Positions 50,068-60,123 of a DNA stretch of 64,000 nucleotides are shown here, one piece after another. This DNA comes from Microbacterium sp. zg-Y1090 (GTDB lineage Bacteria; Actinomycetota; Actinomycetes; Actinomycetales; Microbacteriaceae). A program made the position numbers and the translations under genes. The stretch lies in NCBI RefSeq assembly GCF_030246945.1, contig NZ_CP126742.1, positions 868,001 to 932,000 of the forward strand, in the 5' to 3' direction. How positions within the stretch are numbered: the first letter of the stretch is position 1; the number at the start of each line of letters is the position of its first letter. The notes beneath the pieces were generated by a model, which saw nothing but the letters and a program-made list of their open reading frames with translations, was not told the origin of the DNA and did not search any database.

Positions 50068-51786
50068 ATGGAGCTCATCATCATCGGCCTGCTGGGAGGG
50101 CTGATCACCGGGATCTCGCCGTGCATCCTCCCGGTGCTGCCGGTCATCTTCCTCACCGGCGGCGCGCAGTCCGCGCGGTTCGAGGGGGACCCCACGACCA
50201 TCCCCGCGCGGCGCAGCCGTCCGTACCTCGTCATCGCGGGCCTGGTGACCAGCTTCACCCTGGTCACCCTCGCCGGATCGCTGATCCTCGGGGCGCTCAA
50301 CCTGCCGCAGGACGTCATCCGGTGGGTGGGGATCGCGGTGCTCGTGCTCATCGGCGTCGGCCTGCTCGTGCCACGGTTCGAGCAGGTGCTCGAGAAGCCG
50401 TTCCAGAGGCTGCCCCGCCGCGAAGTCGCCAACAGGGGGAGCGGCTTCGCGGTGGGGCTCGCGCTGGGCGCGGTGTTCGTGCCCTGCGCCGGTCCCGTGC
50501 TGGCGGCCATCATCGTCGCCGGGGCGACCGGGCAGATCGGCGTGGACACCGTCGCCCTCACGGCATCCTTCGCCATCGGCGTCGCCCTGCCCCTGCTGGT
50601 GTTCGCCCTCGCCGGGCGCGGCCTCATCGAGCGCATCAAGGCGTTCCGCACCCGCGAGCGCGGCCTGCGCATCGCCGCCGGGGTCGCCATGCTCGCCCTC
50701 GCCGTCGGCCTCGTCTTCAACGTGCCGCAGCTGCTGCAGCGCCTCGTGCCCGACTACACCGCCGACCTGCAGCGAGACCTCACCGAGAACGAGGATGCCG
50801 CGCGCGCCCTGAACCTGGGAGGCATCGTCACCGACGAGAACCGTGAGCTCGACAACTGCACCAACGGCGCCACCGAGCTCGAGTCGTGCGGCACCGCCCC
50901 CGGCATCCGGGGGATCGAGTCGTGGCTGAACACCCCTGACGGCGGTGGCATCGACCTGGCAGACCTGCGCGGGCAGGTCGTGCTCATCGACTTCTGGGCG
51001 TACTCGTGCATCAACTGTCAGCGCTCGATCCCGCACGTCGTGGCCTGGGACGACGCCTACCGCGACGCGGGCCTGCAGGTCATCGGCATCCATTCGCCCG
51101 AGTACGCCTTCGAGAAGGATGCCGGCAACGTCGCCGCCGGTGCGGCCGACTTCGGCATCGAGTACCCGGTCGCGCTCGACAACGCCCTGTCGACCTGGAC
51201 CAACTATCGCAACCGGTACTGGCCGGCCCACTACCTGATCGACGCCGAGGGCACCGTGCGGCACATCTCGTTCGGCGAGGGCAACTACACCGCGACCGAG
51301 GCGATGATCCGCGAGCTGCTGAAGGACGCCGATGCGGATGCCGCTCTGCCGGCGCCCACCGACGTCGCCGACCTCACCCCCGAGGCGGGGTCGACGACGC
51401 CCGAGACGTTCCTCGGGTCGGCGAAGGACGTCAACTACGGCGGGGACGAGCGCTACCGAGCCGGCACGCGCCCGTTCGCCTACCCCGGCGACCAGCCGGC
51501 CGACTCGTTCGCCCTGTCGGGGGAGTGGGACGTGCAGACGCAGTTCGCCACCCCGGCCGGCGACGAGGGCGGCATCCGTCTGCGCTTCACCGCCGAGGAG
51601 GTGCGGGTGGTGCTCGCCGGCGAGGGGCGGGTGCAGGTGCGCGTCGACGGTGAGGCGGCAGACGCCATCGAGGTCGGCGGCACGCCCCGGTCGTATGCGC
51701 TGATCGAGGCGGCGCCGACCCGTGACGGCGTCATCGAGATCACCGTGCCGGCGGGGGTGCAGGCGTATTCGTTCACATTCGGGTGA
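50068..51786 (+). CDS. dipZ: DipZ: CcdA-like membrane domain fused to thioredoxin domain
   Basis: 572 aa. The N-terminal part resembles CcdA ([16 protein letters not shown] and [17 protein letters not shown] each carry the conserved Cys), with about six helices to residue 235. Then an extracytoplasmic thioredoxin-like domain with CINC in [11 protein letters not shown], and a C-terminal beta-rich domain (about 440-572). It moves reducing power across the membrane to extracytoplasmic thiols. In mycobacteria dipZ belongs to the SigK regulon with fasciclin proteins. ATG 50068 is the natural start. Confidence 0.93.
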   Translation: MELIIIGLLGGLITGISPCILPVLPVIFLTGGAQSARFEGDPTTIPARRSRPYLVIAGLVTSFTLVTLAGSLILGALNLPQDVIRWVGIAVLVLIGVGLLVPRFEQVLEKPFQRLPRREVANRGSGFAVGLALGAVFVPCAGPVLAAIIVAGATGQIGVDTVALTASFAIGVALPLLVFALAGRGLIERIKAFRTRERGLRIAAGVAMLALAVGLVFNVPQLLQRLVPDYTADLQRDLTENEDAARALNLGGIVTDENRELDNCTNGATELESCGTAPGIRGIESWLNTPDGGGIDLADLRGQVVLIDFWAYSCINCQRSIPHVVAWDDAYRDAGLQVIGIHSPEYAFEKDAGNVAAGAADFGIEYPVALDNALSTWTNYRNRYWPAHYLIDAEGTVRHISFGEGNYTATEAMIRELLKDADADAALPAPTDVADLTPEAGSTTPETFLGSAKDVNYGGDERYRAGTRPFAYPGDQPADSFALSGEWDVQTQFATPAGDEGGIRLRFTAEEVRVVLAGEGRVQVRVDGEAADAIEVGGTPRSYALIEAAPTRDGVIEITVPAGVQAYSFTFG

Positions 51787-51823
51787 TCAATGCAAGCCAG
51801 GCGCGGACGAGGGGATGTGGTGC

Positions 51824-52423
51824 ATGCTGGACGAGATGGTCATCGACGGCGTGGATGTGCCGGAGGACGGGCCGGCGCGGGACCACGCCGCCGAACTCCT
51901 CGTTCGTGTTGCCGCCGGCGACCAATCCGCCTTCGCGCGGCTCTACGACATGCTGGCGCCGCGGGTGTTCGGTCTGATCGTGCGGGTGCTGGTCGACCGG
52001 TCGCAGAGCGAAGAGGTGCTGCAGGAGGTCTTTCTCGAAGTGTGGCAATCCGCTGCGCGCTTCGCTCCGAACAAGGGGCAGGGGAGGGCATGGGTCCTCA
52101 CCATGGCCCACCGCCGAGCGGTGGACCGGGTGCGGGCATCCCAGTCCAGCGCAGACCGCGACCTGAAAGCGGGCCTGCGTGATCTCGACGTCGCACACGA
52201 CGACGTCGCCGAGCAGGTCGAGCTGAAGGTGGAGGGGCAGAAGGTGGCAGGTGCGCTGTCGGCTCTTCCCGCACCTCAGCGCGAAGCGATCGAGCTGGCG
52301 TACTACGGCGGTTACAGTCAGAGCGAAATCGCCGTGCTGGTGGGCGCGCCGCTCGGAACGATCAAGACCCGGATGCGTGACGGACTGTCGCGACTGCGCG
52401 CCGCGATGGGGGTGACCGCATGA
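51824..52423 (+). CDS. sigK: ECF sigma factor SigK
   Basis: 199 aa. Region 2 (DQSAFARLYDMLAPRVFGLIVRVL, EEVLQEVFLEVWQSAARF) and region 4 (ALSALPAPQREAIELAYYGGYSQSEIAVLVG, GTIKTRMRDGLSRLR). AGGGGA lies 9 bases before ATG 51824; starts at 51815 and 51836 are in frame too. The next gene is its anti-sigma factor, overlapping ATGA. Neighbours fasciclin and dipZ support the SigK name. Confidence 0.9.
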   Translation: MLDEMVIDGVDVPEDGPARDHAAELLVRVAAGDQSAFARLYDMLAPRVFGLIVRVLVDRSQSEEVLQEVFLEVWQSAARFAPNKGQGRAWVLTMAHRRAVDRVRASQSSADRDLKAGLRDLDVAHDDVAEQVELKVEGQKVAGALSALPAPQREAIELAYYGGYSQSEIAVLVGAPLGTIKTRMRDGLSRLRAAMGVTA

Positions 52424-53823
52424 CCGAGCAGGACTTCGCCGAACTCGCCGCCGGTCACGCCCTCCATGCCCTCTCGCACGACGACGAGGCCGCCTACTGG
52501 GAAGCGCTCGCCGCCAACCCGGCGTGGGAGCAGATCGCGCAGGCGGATGCCGCTGCCGCCGCCGCCCTCGCCGACGCCGTGCGCCCGGTCGCGCCGCCGC
52601 TGACCGCGCGCTCGGTGCTGCTCGCTCGGGTCACCGCACTGGCACGGGAGCAGGCCCACCCCGCGCCGGCGGCGGCCGCGTTCGACGCCGCGGATGACGA
52701 CGTCGACGACAGCGGGCCCGTCACCCACGTGGTCGGGGTCGTGCCGCCGCCCCCCGCGGCACTGCGACCGCCGGCCGACCCGGTGGCGGCTGCGCCGCCG
52801 GTGCCGCCGGTACCGCCGCTTCCGCCGGTGCCGCCCGTGCCGCCCCTGCCGCCTGCCGCGGCAGCGTCGGGGGACGACGTCCCCGCCGCGCCGTCTCGGC
52901 GCCGCGATCGTGCCGCGGGCGAGACGACGGATGCCGCCGGTGCCGAACCCGAGACGCAGTTGCTGCCCGCGGCTGACCCGGCAGCGGCTGCCGTCGACGA
53001 CGAGCCCGCGGCGGAGCCGGCATCCGGTGCCGTCGACGACGAGCCCGTGACCGACCCGGCATCCGGTGCCGTCGACGATGTGCCCGTGACCGACCCGGCA
53101 TCCGGTGCCGTCGACGACGAGCCCGTGACCGACCCGGCATCCGGTGCCGTCGACGATCTGCCCGCGCCCGACCACGCCTCCGAGGATGGGCAGGCCGAGG
53201 CGACCGGCCCATCGCCGATCACCGGACCGAATCCGATGACGGGCCTCACGCGGCTGTTCGGGTTGCAGGCGGCCGCCACGTCACCGATATCCGTGCCGCC
53301 GGCATCCGGCGATGGCGCCGAGCCGCCGACGACGACCACGGCGATGCAGGCCGTCGTGCGGCAACGCTGGACGCGCGGGCTCATCGCGCTCGCCGCCTGC
53401 CTGACGCTGCTCGTGGGCGTGGGGTTCGGTGCGGGCGCCGTGCACAACTGGCTCAACCGCCCGGCATCCGTCGTGGCGCTCGACGAGGTCAGGGACGCCC
53501 CCGACGCGCAGTCGGCCACCGTCGTCATGGAGGGCGGCCTGACGATGACGGCGTACTGGTCGGCCGAGCAGGGCAAGGCGGTGCTGGTGACCGACGGGCT
53601 GCCGCCGATCCCCACCGACGAGACGTTCGAGATGTGGCTGATCCGCGACGACGAGCCCACCTCGGCGGGAACCTTCACCCCGCAGTCTGGCAGCCGTGCC
53701 ACCTCGGTGATCGACAGCGAGGTGCAGCCGGGCGACGTCTTCGCCATCACCGTCGAACCGGCCGGTGGGTCTCCGAACGGCGCGCCCACGAGTGATCCGA
53801 TCGTCGCCGTCCCCACCGCCTGA
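52420..53823 (+). CDS. rskA: anti-sigma-K factor RskA with long repeat linker
   Basis: 467 aa, roughly twice the usual size. The N-terminal anti-sigma domain (ELAAGHALHALSHDDEAAYWEAL) binds SigK. A Pro/Val run (about 105-145) and a 13-residue repeat (AVDDEPVTDPASG, about 191-255) make up the extra length. One membrane helix (about 321-343, GLIALAACLTLLVGVGFGAG) and an extracytoplasmic RskA domain (VVMEGGLTMTAYWSAEQGKAVL, ETFEMWLIRDDEPTSAGTF) follow. Regulated proteolysis of RskA should free SigK. Confidence 0.9.
   Translation: MTEQDFAELAAGHALHALSHDDEAAYWEALAANPAWEQIAQADAAAAAALADAVRPVAPPLTARSVLLARVTALAREQAHPAPAAAAFDAADDDVDDSGPVTHVVGVVPPPPAALRPPADPVAAAPPVPPVPPLPPVPPVPPLPPAAAASGDDVPAAPSRRRDRAAGETTDAAGAEPETQLLPAADPAAAAVDDEPAAEPASGAVDDEPVTDPASGAVDDVPVTDPASGAVDDEPVTDPASGAVDDLPAPDHASEDGQAEATGPSPITGPNPMTGLTRLFGLQAAATSPISVPPASGDGAEPPTTTTAMQAVVRQRWTRGLIALAACLTLLVGVGFGAGAVHNWLNRPASVVALDEVRDAPDAQSATVVMEGGLTMTAYWSAEQGKAVLVTDGLPPIPTDETFEMWLIRDDEPTSAGTFTPQSGSRATSVIDSEVQPGDVFAITVEPAGGSPNGAPTSDPIVAVPTA
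52990..53184 (+). repeat. 39-bp tandem repeat within rskA
   Basis: Five 39-base units (52990, 53029, 53068, 53107, 53146), each beginning GCCGTCGACGA. Units two and four are identical; the outer ones have diverged. The unit encodes 13 residues, so copy changes keep the frame. Confidence 0.88.
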
Positions 53824-53881
53824 CCGGCTCCGGCGCGGTGGTCGCGGCGCCCTCACGGGGAGCCGCGGGTAGCCTGGATTG

Positions 53882-54523
53882 ATGACCGACGACGCCGGCA
53901 ACCCGTTCCACAAGCCCGTCCGGCGGCCCTCCGACACGTTCGACCGGTTCTTCGCCGCCCAGGATCCGGCCGAGGTGTCGCGCGTCGCGCACGCCACCGC
54001 ACAGGCGCTGCTCACCCGCGTGCGCGCGGAGCAGGACGACGAGGTGGTGGAGCGCCTGGTGGGGTTCACCGATCGTCACGGCATCCACGACATCGCCGAG
54101 CTGTGGTCGCAGGCTCCCGCCCGGTCGCTGCCGGGCGCGCTGTGGCGGCTGTACCTGCTGCAGCTGATGATCCACGACGACCCTCAGACCGCGGCGCTGC
54201 TGTACGACCGGGGGCGGGTCGCCACCGCCACCGTCGACCCCGTGGTGGCCGGGGCGCCCACGCCCGCCGGGCCGGAGGAGCTCGTGACCCTGGTCGACAC
54301 CATCATGCGCGGGCTCTTCACCGGCGACTTCGCGGTGGCGCTGGAGCGCGCGGCGGCATTCTGCCGTGTGGAGGCGACGGGCGCCACGCACCTCGCCGAC
54401 GACTACGAGACGACCGAGTCCGACCGGGCGAGCGCGCTGACCACCCGCGCCCTGCGGCTGTCGACCTATGCCGGCGACCTGGCGTCGTGCGCCGCGCTCT
54501 GGCGCCGCGACACCCTGACGTAG
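53882..54523 (+). CDS. conserved-looking protein of unknown function
   Basis: 213 aa, soluble, helical. Starts MTDDAGNPFHKPVRRPSDTF; later VAHATAQALLTRVRAEQDDEVVERLVGF, PGALWRLYLLQLMIHDDPQ and a last helix ending AALWRRDTLT. No enzyme motif or signal seen. Regular actinobacterial composition suggests a core gene. An in-frame TTG precedes the ATG. Name and function not recognised. Confidence 0.75.
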   Translation: MTDDAGNPFHKPVRRPSDTFDRFFAAQDPAEVSRVAHATAQALLTRVRAEQDDEVVERLVGFTDRHGIHDIAELWSQAPARSLPGALWRLYLLQLMIHDDPQTAALLYDRGRVATATVDPVVAGAPTPAGPEELVTLVDTIMRGLFTGDFAVALERAAAFCRVEATGATHLADDYETTESDRASALTTRALRLSTYAGDLASCAALWRRDTLT

Positions 54524-54841
54524 GCCGCGGGGCGGCTCCCCCGTCGCTGAGACGAATTCTGGCGGACGAGACCGTGGGTAATGCCCGTCGTCTCGTCCGC
54601 CAGAATTCGTCTCACGGAGTCTCGCGGATCGGACGCCGCCGCCGGGGCATGAAAGTGCCGGGCCGCAGAACGCCTCTCGGCGCGAGGCCGCTCGCAGCGG
54701 CAGAAGATGGAGCCCGGGGTTACTGCGGCCCGGCTGCTCCAGTGTAACGGAGGCCCGCCGCCGGGCATTCCCGAATCGGGCGGATTGCACCGGATGCCAG
54801 GTCTGCGTACCCTGGCGCCCCGCGCGGCCTAGGCTCGCGTC
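54524..54841. other. intergenic region before the class IV PLP gene
   Basis: 318 bases. The only clear feature is the 67-nt hairpin. The rest, to 54841, shows no gene; open frames here have no ribosome sites. Confidence 0.5.
54548..54614. repeat. 67-nt TGAGAC hairpin element, copy 1
   Basis: A perfect 25-bp stem (54548-54572 with 54590-54614) around a 17-nt centre with GGTAAT. The ends are TGAGAC and GTCTCA, flanked by CGC and CGG. Same size and layout as the copy at 55772. It may stop transcription, but there is no T run. Confidence 0.75.
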
Positions 54842-55726
54842 ATGGCCTGGATCTTCGCCCTCACGATCGACCCCGTCGCTGCGGATTCCGCCGACGCCGA
54901 CTTCGCCGACACGTTCGCCGTCATCGATCCCGCAGCGCCCGCACTGAGTGTCGGCGAGCTGAGCACGCAGCGCGGCGACGGCATCTTCGAATCGATCGGC
55001 GTCGTCGACGGACATGCCCAGGAGGTCACCGCGCACCTCGAGCGGCTCGCCCACTCCGCACGCATCTGCGACCTCCCCGCGCCGCACCTGGGCCAATGGC
55101 GCCAGGCCGTCGAGATGGCCGCCGCCGCCAGCGGGCCGGGGGAGTCGGTCATCAAGCTCATCCTCAGCCGCGGCGTCGAGCACGGCCCCGCCCCGACGGC
55201 GTGGGTCACGGTGGCCACGGCGTCCGATTTCACCGCGGTACGGCGCGACGGCATCCGCGTGGTCACCCTCGACCGCGGCTACGCCCTCGACGTGCCGGCC
55301 CGCGCGCCCTGGCTGCTGCTGGGCGCGAAGACGCTGTCGTACGCGGTGAACATGGCCGCCATCCGCGAGGCCAAGCGTCGCGGCGCCGACGACGCGATCT
55401 TCACCACGTCCGACGGGTTCGTGCTCGAAGCCCCCACGGCGTCGCTGATCCTGCGCCGCGGCGACACGTTCGTCACGCCCGCGCCGAACGGCGGCATCCT
55501 GCACGGCACCACGCAGCTGAGCCTGTTCGCCCACCTCGAGCAGCAGGGATTCGCCACCGCCTACGAGACGGTGCCGGTGGCCGACCTGTCGACGGCGGAT
55601 GCCGCCTGGCTCGTCTCGAGCGTGCGGCTCGCCGCGCCGATCACCGCGGTCGACGGGGCGGCGCTGCCGACGGATGCCGAGTTCACGGCATCCGTCAACG
55701 AGTACCTGCTGAGCCCTCGGGACTGA
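54842..55726 (+). CDS. class IV PLP enzyme (aminodeoxychorismate lyase/branched-chain aminotransferase family)
   Basis: 294 aa. PLP lysine K163 in LLGAKTLSYAVNMAA, followed by GADDAIFTTSDGFVLEAPTASLIL and GGILHGTTQ, standard for fold type IV. Size and the RGDGIFES motif near residue 43 fit 4-amino-4-deoxychorismate lyase (PabC), which makes 4-aminobenzoate for folate. Branched-chain or D-amino acid aminotransferase remain possible. The gene is bracketed by two copies of the 67-nt hairpin. Confidence 0.8.
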   Translation: MAWIFALTIDPVAADSADADFADTFAVIDPAAPALSVGELSTQRGDGIFESIGVVDGHAQEVTAHLERLAHSARICDLPAPHLGQWRQAVEMAAAASGPGESVIKLILSRGVEHGPAPTAWVTVATASDFTAVRRDGIRVVTLDRGYALDVPARAPWLLLGAKTLSYAVNMAAIREAKRRGADDAIFTTSDGFVLEAPTASLILRRGDTFVTPAPNGGILHGTTQLSLFAHLEQQGFATAYETVPVADLSTADAAWLVSSVRLAAPITAVDGAALPTDAEFTASVNEYLLSPRD

Positions 55727-55771
55727 GCGCCGCTCCGCCCCGCGCCGCGCGCCGGCCCGCCGAGCGGGCGC

Positions 55772-55838
55772 TGAGACCTCATCTGACGGATGAGACGTCG
55801 GTAATCACCCGCTGTCTCGGCCCTCAGATGAGGTCTCA
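55772..55838. repeat. 67-nt TGAGAC hairpin element, copy 2
   Basis: Outer 15-bp perfect stem (55772-55786 with 55824-55838), then an interrupted inner stem closing GAGAC/GTCTC around a 17-nt centre with GGTAAT. Total length, ends and centre match copy 1 while the arm sequence differs with matching changes on both sides. Confidence 0.72.
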
Positions 55839-55923
55839 CGGCGGCGGCGGGAGCTCACGGCGGCGGCGGAGGCCACGGCAGCGGAGGTCACGGAGACGAC
55901 AGCCACGCCGCCTCCGGCCGCGC

Positions 55924-56703
55924 TCACCCGAAGCGGCCGGAGACGTAGTCCTCGGTGGCCTTGACGGCGGGCGTCGTGAAGATGGTGTTCGTGTCGTCGT
56001 ACTCGATGAGCTTGCCCGGCTTGCCGGTGCCGGCGATGTTGAAGAACGCGGTCTTGTCCGACACGCGCGATGCCTGCTGCATGTTGTGCGTGACGATGAC
56101 CACCGTGTAGTCGTTCTTCAGCTCGGCGATGAGCTCCTCGATCGCGTAGGTCGAGATCGGGTCCAGGGCCGAGCAGGGCTCGTCCATGAGGATCACCTGC
56201 GGCGACACGGCGATCGCGCGCGCGATGCACAGACGCTGCTGCTGGCCGCCGGACAGACCCGAACCGGGCTTGTCGAGGCGGTCCTTGACCTCGTTCCACA
56301 GGTTCGCGCCGCGCAGCGACCGCTCGACGAGGTCGTCGGCGTCGGACTTGGAGATGCGCTTGTTGTTGAGCTTGACCCCCGCCAGCACGTTCTCCTTGAT
56401 CGACATCGTGGGGAACGGGTTGGGCCGCTGGAACACCATGCCCACCTGGCGGCGCACCAGCACCGGGTCGACGCTCGGCCCGTAGAGGTCGTCGCCGTCC
56501 AGCAGCACCTTGCCCTCGACGCGCGCGCCCGGGATGACCTCGTGCATGCGGTTGAGCGTGCGCAGGAACGTGGACTTGCCGCAGCCCGACGGGCCGATGA
56601 AGGCCGTCACGCTGCGCGGTTCGATCTCGAGGGAGACGCCCTCGACGGCGAGGAAGTCGCCGTAGTAGACGTTCAGATCGCTGACTTCGATGCTCTTGGA
56701 CAA
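55924..56703 (-). CDS. pstB: phosphate ABC transporter ATPase
   Basis: 259 aa. Walker [11 protein letters not shown] loop [12 protein letters not shown], signature LSGGQQQRL, Walker [14 protein letters not shown]. Typical PstB close VSGRFG. Start is TTG 56703 ([17 protein letters not shown]); no ATG or GTG suits better. Last gene of the pstS-C-A-B unit. Confidence 0.95.
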   Translation of the reverse strand: MSKSIEVSDLNVYYGDFLAVEGVSLEIEPRSVTAFIGPSGCGKSTFLRTLNRMHEVIPGARVEGKVLLDGDDLYGPSVDPVLVRRQVGMVFQRPNPFPTMSIKENVLAGVKLNNKRISKSDADDLVERSLRGANLWNEVKDRLDKPGSGLSGGQQQRLCIARAIAVSPQVILMDEPCSALDPISTYAIEELIAELKNDYTVVIVTHNMQQASRVSDKTAFFNIAGTGKPGKLIEYDDTNTIFTTPAVKATEDYVSGRFG

Positions 56704-56741
56704 CTGGTTTCCTTCGGGTGGGAGCGTTCGGGGATGCCGCG

Positions 56742-57851
56742 TCAGCGGCCCATCTTGGGGGCGAAGATCCGCGCGATGAGGCGCGCGAAGAGGTTCAGCG
56801 CCATGACGATGACGATGAGCACCAGCGCACCCGCCCAGGCGCGGTCGACATATGCCCAGCCGGGGATGCCCTGGTTCATGTACTGGGTGTAGACGAAGAC
56901 CGGCAGCGACGCCATGCGGCCGTCGAAGAGGTTGTAGTTCATCGACGTCGCCATGCCGGCGGTGATCAGCAGCGGAGCCGTCTCGCCGATGACGCGCGAG
57001 ATCGACAGCATGATGCCGGTGGTGATGCCCGCCAGCGACGTCGGCAGCACGACCTTGACGATCGTGAGCCACTTCGGCACGCCCAGGGCGTACGACGCCT
57101 CGCGCAGCTCGTTCGGCACGAGTCGCAGCATCTCCTCGGTGGAGCGCACGACCACGGGGATCATCAGCACCGACAGTGCGACGGCGCCCATGATGCCCAT
57201 GCGGATGCCGGGACCGAAGAACAGCGCGAACAGCGCGAAGGCGAACAGGCCCGCGACGATCGAGGGGATGCCGGTCATGACGTCGACGAGGAACGTGATG
57301 CCGCGGGCGAGGCGCCGCCCGGCGCCGTACTCGATGAGGTAGATCGCGGTGAACAGGCCGATCGGGATCGAGATGACCGCAGCGGCCAGCGTGATCTGCA
57401 GCGTGCCCATGATGGCGTGCAGGGCGCCGCCGCCTTCGCCGACGACGTTGCGCATCGAGTGGGTGAAGAACTCCGCCGACAGACCCGCGATGCCGTTGGT
57501 GATGACCGTGATGGCCACCGAGATCAGCGGCACCATGGCGATGAGGAACGCGGCGGTCACGACACCGGTGACGAACCGGTCCATGCCCTTGCGGCGGCCC
57601 TCGATGAGCGAGGAGATCGTGGTGATGAGCGCCAGGTAGACCAGCGCCGAGACGATGGCCCACCCGGCGACGTTGAATGGGGAGCCGCCGGCGAGGGCGA
57701 TCACGCCGAACAGCAGCGCCATGAGGGCGGCGGCACCGACCAGGATCGCCCACGGCGCCCAGCGGGGCAGGCGTCCACTGGTCAGGCGCAGCGGGGCGCC
57801 GGCCGATACGGGGCGCGCCGACGGGGCGGGGGGAGCGGTGGTCACGGTCAT
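56742..57851 (-). CDS. pstA: phosphate ABC transporter permease
   Basis: 369 aa, about six to eight membrane helices with a 35-residue polar N-end. [15 protein letters not shown] and [17 protein letters not shown] (coupling loop), [16 protein letters not shown]. One-base-type overlap with pstC. Forms the membrane channel with PstC. Confidence 0.95.
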   Translation of the reverse strand: MTVTTAPPAPSARPVSAGAPLRLTSGRLPRWAPWAILVGAAALMALLFGVIALAGGSPFNVAGWAIVSALVYLALITTISSLIEGRRKGMDRFVTGVVTAAFLIAMVPLISVAITVITNGIAGLSAEFFTHSMRNVVGEGGGALHAIMGTLQITLAAAVISIPIGLFTAIYLIEYGAGRRLARGITFLVDVMTGIPSIVAGLFAFALFALFFGPGIRMGIMGAVALSVLMIPVVVRSTEEMLRLVPNELREASYALGVPKWLTIVKVVLPTSLAGITTGIMLSISRVIGETAPLLITAGMATSMNYNLFDGRMASLPVFVYTQYMNQGIPGWAYVDRAWAGALVLIVIVMALNLFARLIARIFAPKMGR

Positions 57852-58807
57852 CAGTTCGCTCCCGAGAATTCCTTGCGGCGGCTGACGACCCAGCGCGCCA
57901 CCGCGTTGACGGCGAACGTGACCACGAACAGGATCAGGCCTGTCGCGATCAGCACGTTGATGTTGGTGCCGTAGGCCTCGGGGAAGGTCAGGGCGATGTT
58001 GGCGGGGATCGTGCTCGGGTTGGACGGCGTGAACAGTCGGAGCGTGACGACGCCGGTGGCCGAGAGCACCATGGCGACGGCCATGGTCTCGCCCAGCGCG
58101 CGGCCGAGACCCAGCATGGATGCCGAGACGATGCCGGAGCGGCCGAAGGGGAACACCGCCATGCGGATCATCTCCCAGCGGGTGGCGCCGAGGGCGAGCG
58201 CGGCCTCTTCGTGCAGACGCGGCGTCTGCAGGAAGATCTCGCGGCAGATCGCCGTGATGATCGGGACGACCATGACCGCCAGCACGATCGCCGCCGTGAA
58301 GATGGTGCGGCCCGTCTGCGAGACGGGGCCGGCGAAGAGCGGGAACCACCCCGCGTTGACCACCAGCCAGCTGTAGACCGGCTGCACGGCGGGGGCGAGG
58401 ACGAGGATGCCCCACAGGCCGAAGACCACCGACGGCACCGCCGCGAGCAGGTCGACCACGTAGCCGAGCGCCTGCGACAGCCGGCGAGGGGCGTAGTGCG
58501 AGATGAACAGCGCCACCGACACCGACAGCGGAACGGCCATCAGCAGCGCCAGGAACGAGGCCCACACGGTGCCGAACGCGAGCGGCCAGACGTAGTCCCA
58601 GAAGTCGGACTTCAGCAGCGACGCGGTCTCGCTCGTCGCCGTCAGACCGGGGAGGGACTGGACGATGAGGAAGATCGCGACCGCGGCGAGGGTCGCGAGG
58701 ATCATTGTTCCGGCGAACAGCGCGGTTCCCGAGAACCAGCGATCGCCCACGCGCTGCGGGGGACGGCCGGTGCGGGTCTTCGCGACCGCGGCGGGGGTGG
58801 TGGTCAT
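57851..58807 (-). CDS. pstC: phosphate ABC transporter permease
   Basis: 318 aa. [37 protein letters not shown] (coupling loop) and [15 protein letters not shown] are typical PstC. ATG 58807 decided by composition and GGAACC upstream; the open frame continues but is shadow. Partner of PstA. Confidence 0.95.
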   Translation of the reverse strand: MTTTPAAVAKTRTGRPPQRVGDRWFSGTALFAGTMILATLAAVAIFLIVQSLPGLTATSETASLLKSDFWDYVWPLAFGTVWASFLALLMAVPLSVSVALFISHYAPRRLSQALGYVVDLLAAVPSVVFGLWGILVLAPAVQPVYSWLVVNAGWFPLFAGPVSQTGRTIFTAAIVLAVMVVPIITAICREIFLQTPRLHEEAALALGATRWEMIRMAVFPFGRSGIVSASMLGLGRALGETMAVAMVLSATGVVTLRLFTPSNPSTIPANIALTFPEAYGTNINVLIATGLILFVVTFAVNAVARWVVSRRKEFSGAN

Positions 58808-58878
58808 GGGTTCCTGTTCTCGGGTATGGGGAACGCGGTGCTGCCCGGCCCGACCGGAGTCGGGCCGGGCAGCCGGTG

Positions 58879-59985
58879 TCACTCGGTGACGATCAGGTCG
58901 ATCGCGGCGTTGACCTTCTCGCGCAGCGAGTCGGAGATGGGGGCGTTGCCGGCGGCGGCGGCCGCGGCATCCTGGCCCTCGGGGCTCGCGACGTACTCGA
59001 GGTAGCCCTTGACGACCGGGGCGAGGGCGGGGTCGACGTAGTCCTGGCAGGCGATCATGTAGCTGATCAGCACGATCGGGTAGACGCCGGCGGCGTCGGT
59101 GGTGCGGTCCAGTGCGATGGCGAGGTCGCCGTCGGCGCGGCCCTCCTCGAACGGCGACGCGTCGACGACGGCCGCCGCGGCCTCGGGGGAGTACTCCACG
59201 AACTCGTCGCCCACCTTGATGGCGACCGTCGACAGCCCCTCCTCGGCGGCCCGGGAGGCGTCGGCGTAGCCGATGGTGCCGTTGCCGCCGGAGATGGCCG
59301 ACACGACACCGGAGGTGCCCTGGGCGGCCTCGTTGGTGCCGGGGGTCGACGGCCACACGCCGTCGGGCTCCCACGTCCACGTGTCGGGGGCGGCCTGGAA
59401 GAGGTAGTCGGTGAAGTTCTCGGTGGTGCCGGAGTCATCGGCGCGGTGCACGACCGTCACCTGCAGGTCGGGGAGCGTGACGCCGGGGTTCAGGGCGGCG
59501 ATCGCCGGGTCGTTCCAGTTCTCGATCGCGCCGGAGAACAGGCCGGCGAGCGTGGCGGCATCCAGGTTGAGCGTGTCGACGCCCTCGAGGTTGAAGATGA
59601 CCGCGATGGGGGAGATGTAGGTGGGCAGTTCGATGATGCCGCTGCCGTCGACGCAGCCGTCGAAGGAGCCGGTGAGCTCGTCGGTCTTGAAGGGGCGGTC
59701 CGAGCCGGCGAAGGCGACGGCGCCGGCCTGGAACGACTCGCGGCCCGCGCCGGAGCCCGAGGCGTCGTAGGTGACCTCGACGTCGGGGTTGGCGGTCTGG
59801 AAGCCGGCGGTCCAGGCCTGGACCGCGACCTCCTGCGAGGAGGCGCCGGCGCCGGCGATGGTGCCCGAGAGCGTGGCGTCCTCGCCGCTGGCGGCAGGGG
59901 TCTGCTCGTTGACGGCGCAAGCGGTGAGGGTCAGTGCGGCGACGGCGGTGACGGCGCCGAACTGGGCGAAACGGGAGAGCTTCAC
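58879..59985 (-). CDS. pstS: phosphate-binding lipoprotein PstS
   Basis: 368 aa from GTG 59985 with AAGGA upstream. Lipobox LTAC (Cys23). Phosphate-site motifs: GAGASSQEVAVQAW, YDASGSGAGRESF, FAGSDRPF and RADDSGTTENF. Captures phosphate outside the membrane. First gene of the unit and directly downstream of a PHO box, so induced by phosphate shortage. Confidence 0.95.
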   Translation of the reverse strand: MKLSRFAQFGAVTAVAALTLTACAVNEQTPAASGEDATLSGTIAGAGASSQEVAVQAWTAGFQTANPDVEVTYDASGSGAGRESFQAGAVAFAGSDRPFKTDELTGSFDGCVDGSGIIELPTYISPIAVIFNLEGVDTLNLDAATLAGLFSGAIENWNDPAIAALNPGVTLPDLQVTVVHRADDSGTTENFTDYLFQAAPDTWTWEPDGVWPSTPGTNEAAQGTSGVVSAISGGNGTIGYADASRAAEEGLSTVAIKVGDEFVEYSPEAAAAVVDASPFEEGRADGDLAIALDRTTDAAGVYPIVLISYMIACQDYVDPALAPVVKGYLEYVASPEGQDAAAAAAGNAPISDSLREKVNAAIDLIVTE

Positions 59986-60067
59986 TGTGTGTCCTTCGGG
60001 TTCGGAGTGGGCGCCCGGTGCAGGGCCCGCCCCGACGGTAGAGAGCAACTCTTACGAGAGTGCGCTT

Positions 60068-60089
60068 CCCGGGTGAACGAAAGGTGAAC
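60068..60089 (-). promoter_or_regulatory. PHO box upstream of pstS
   Basis: On the minus strand two 11-base direct repeats, GTTCACCTTTC and GTTCACCCGGG, fit the actinobacterial PhoP-box unit GTTCAYYYRSS. It lies 83-104 bases before the pstS start. Confidence 0.8.
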
Positions 60090-60123
60090 GGCTCCCGACC
60101 GCGAGCGGGTGCCCGCTCCCCAC

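Noticed and set aside
50100..50130. SigK-type promoter before dipZ
   Set aside because: Upstream of 50068 the closest match on the plus strand has CGATCC and CGAAGA only 11 bases apart, not the required 16-17.
56718..57974. Plus-strand open frame of 418 codons opposite pstA and pstC
   Set aside because: Highly charged Asp/Arg/Gln sequence without any domain; antisense shadow.
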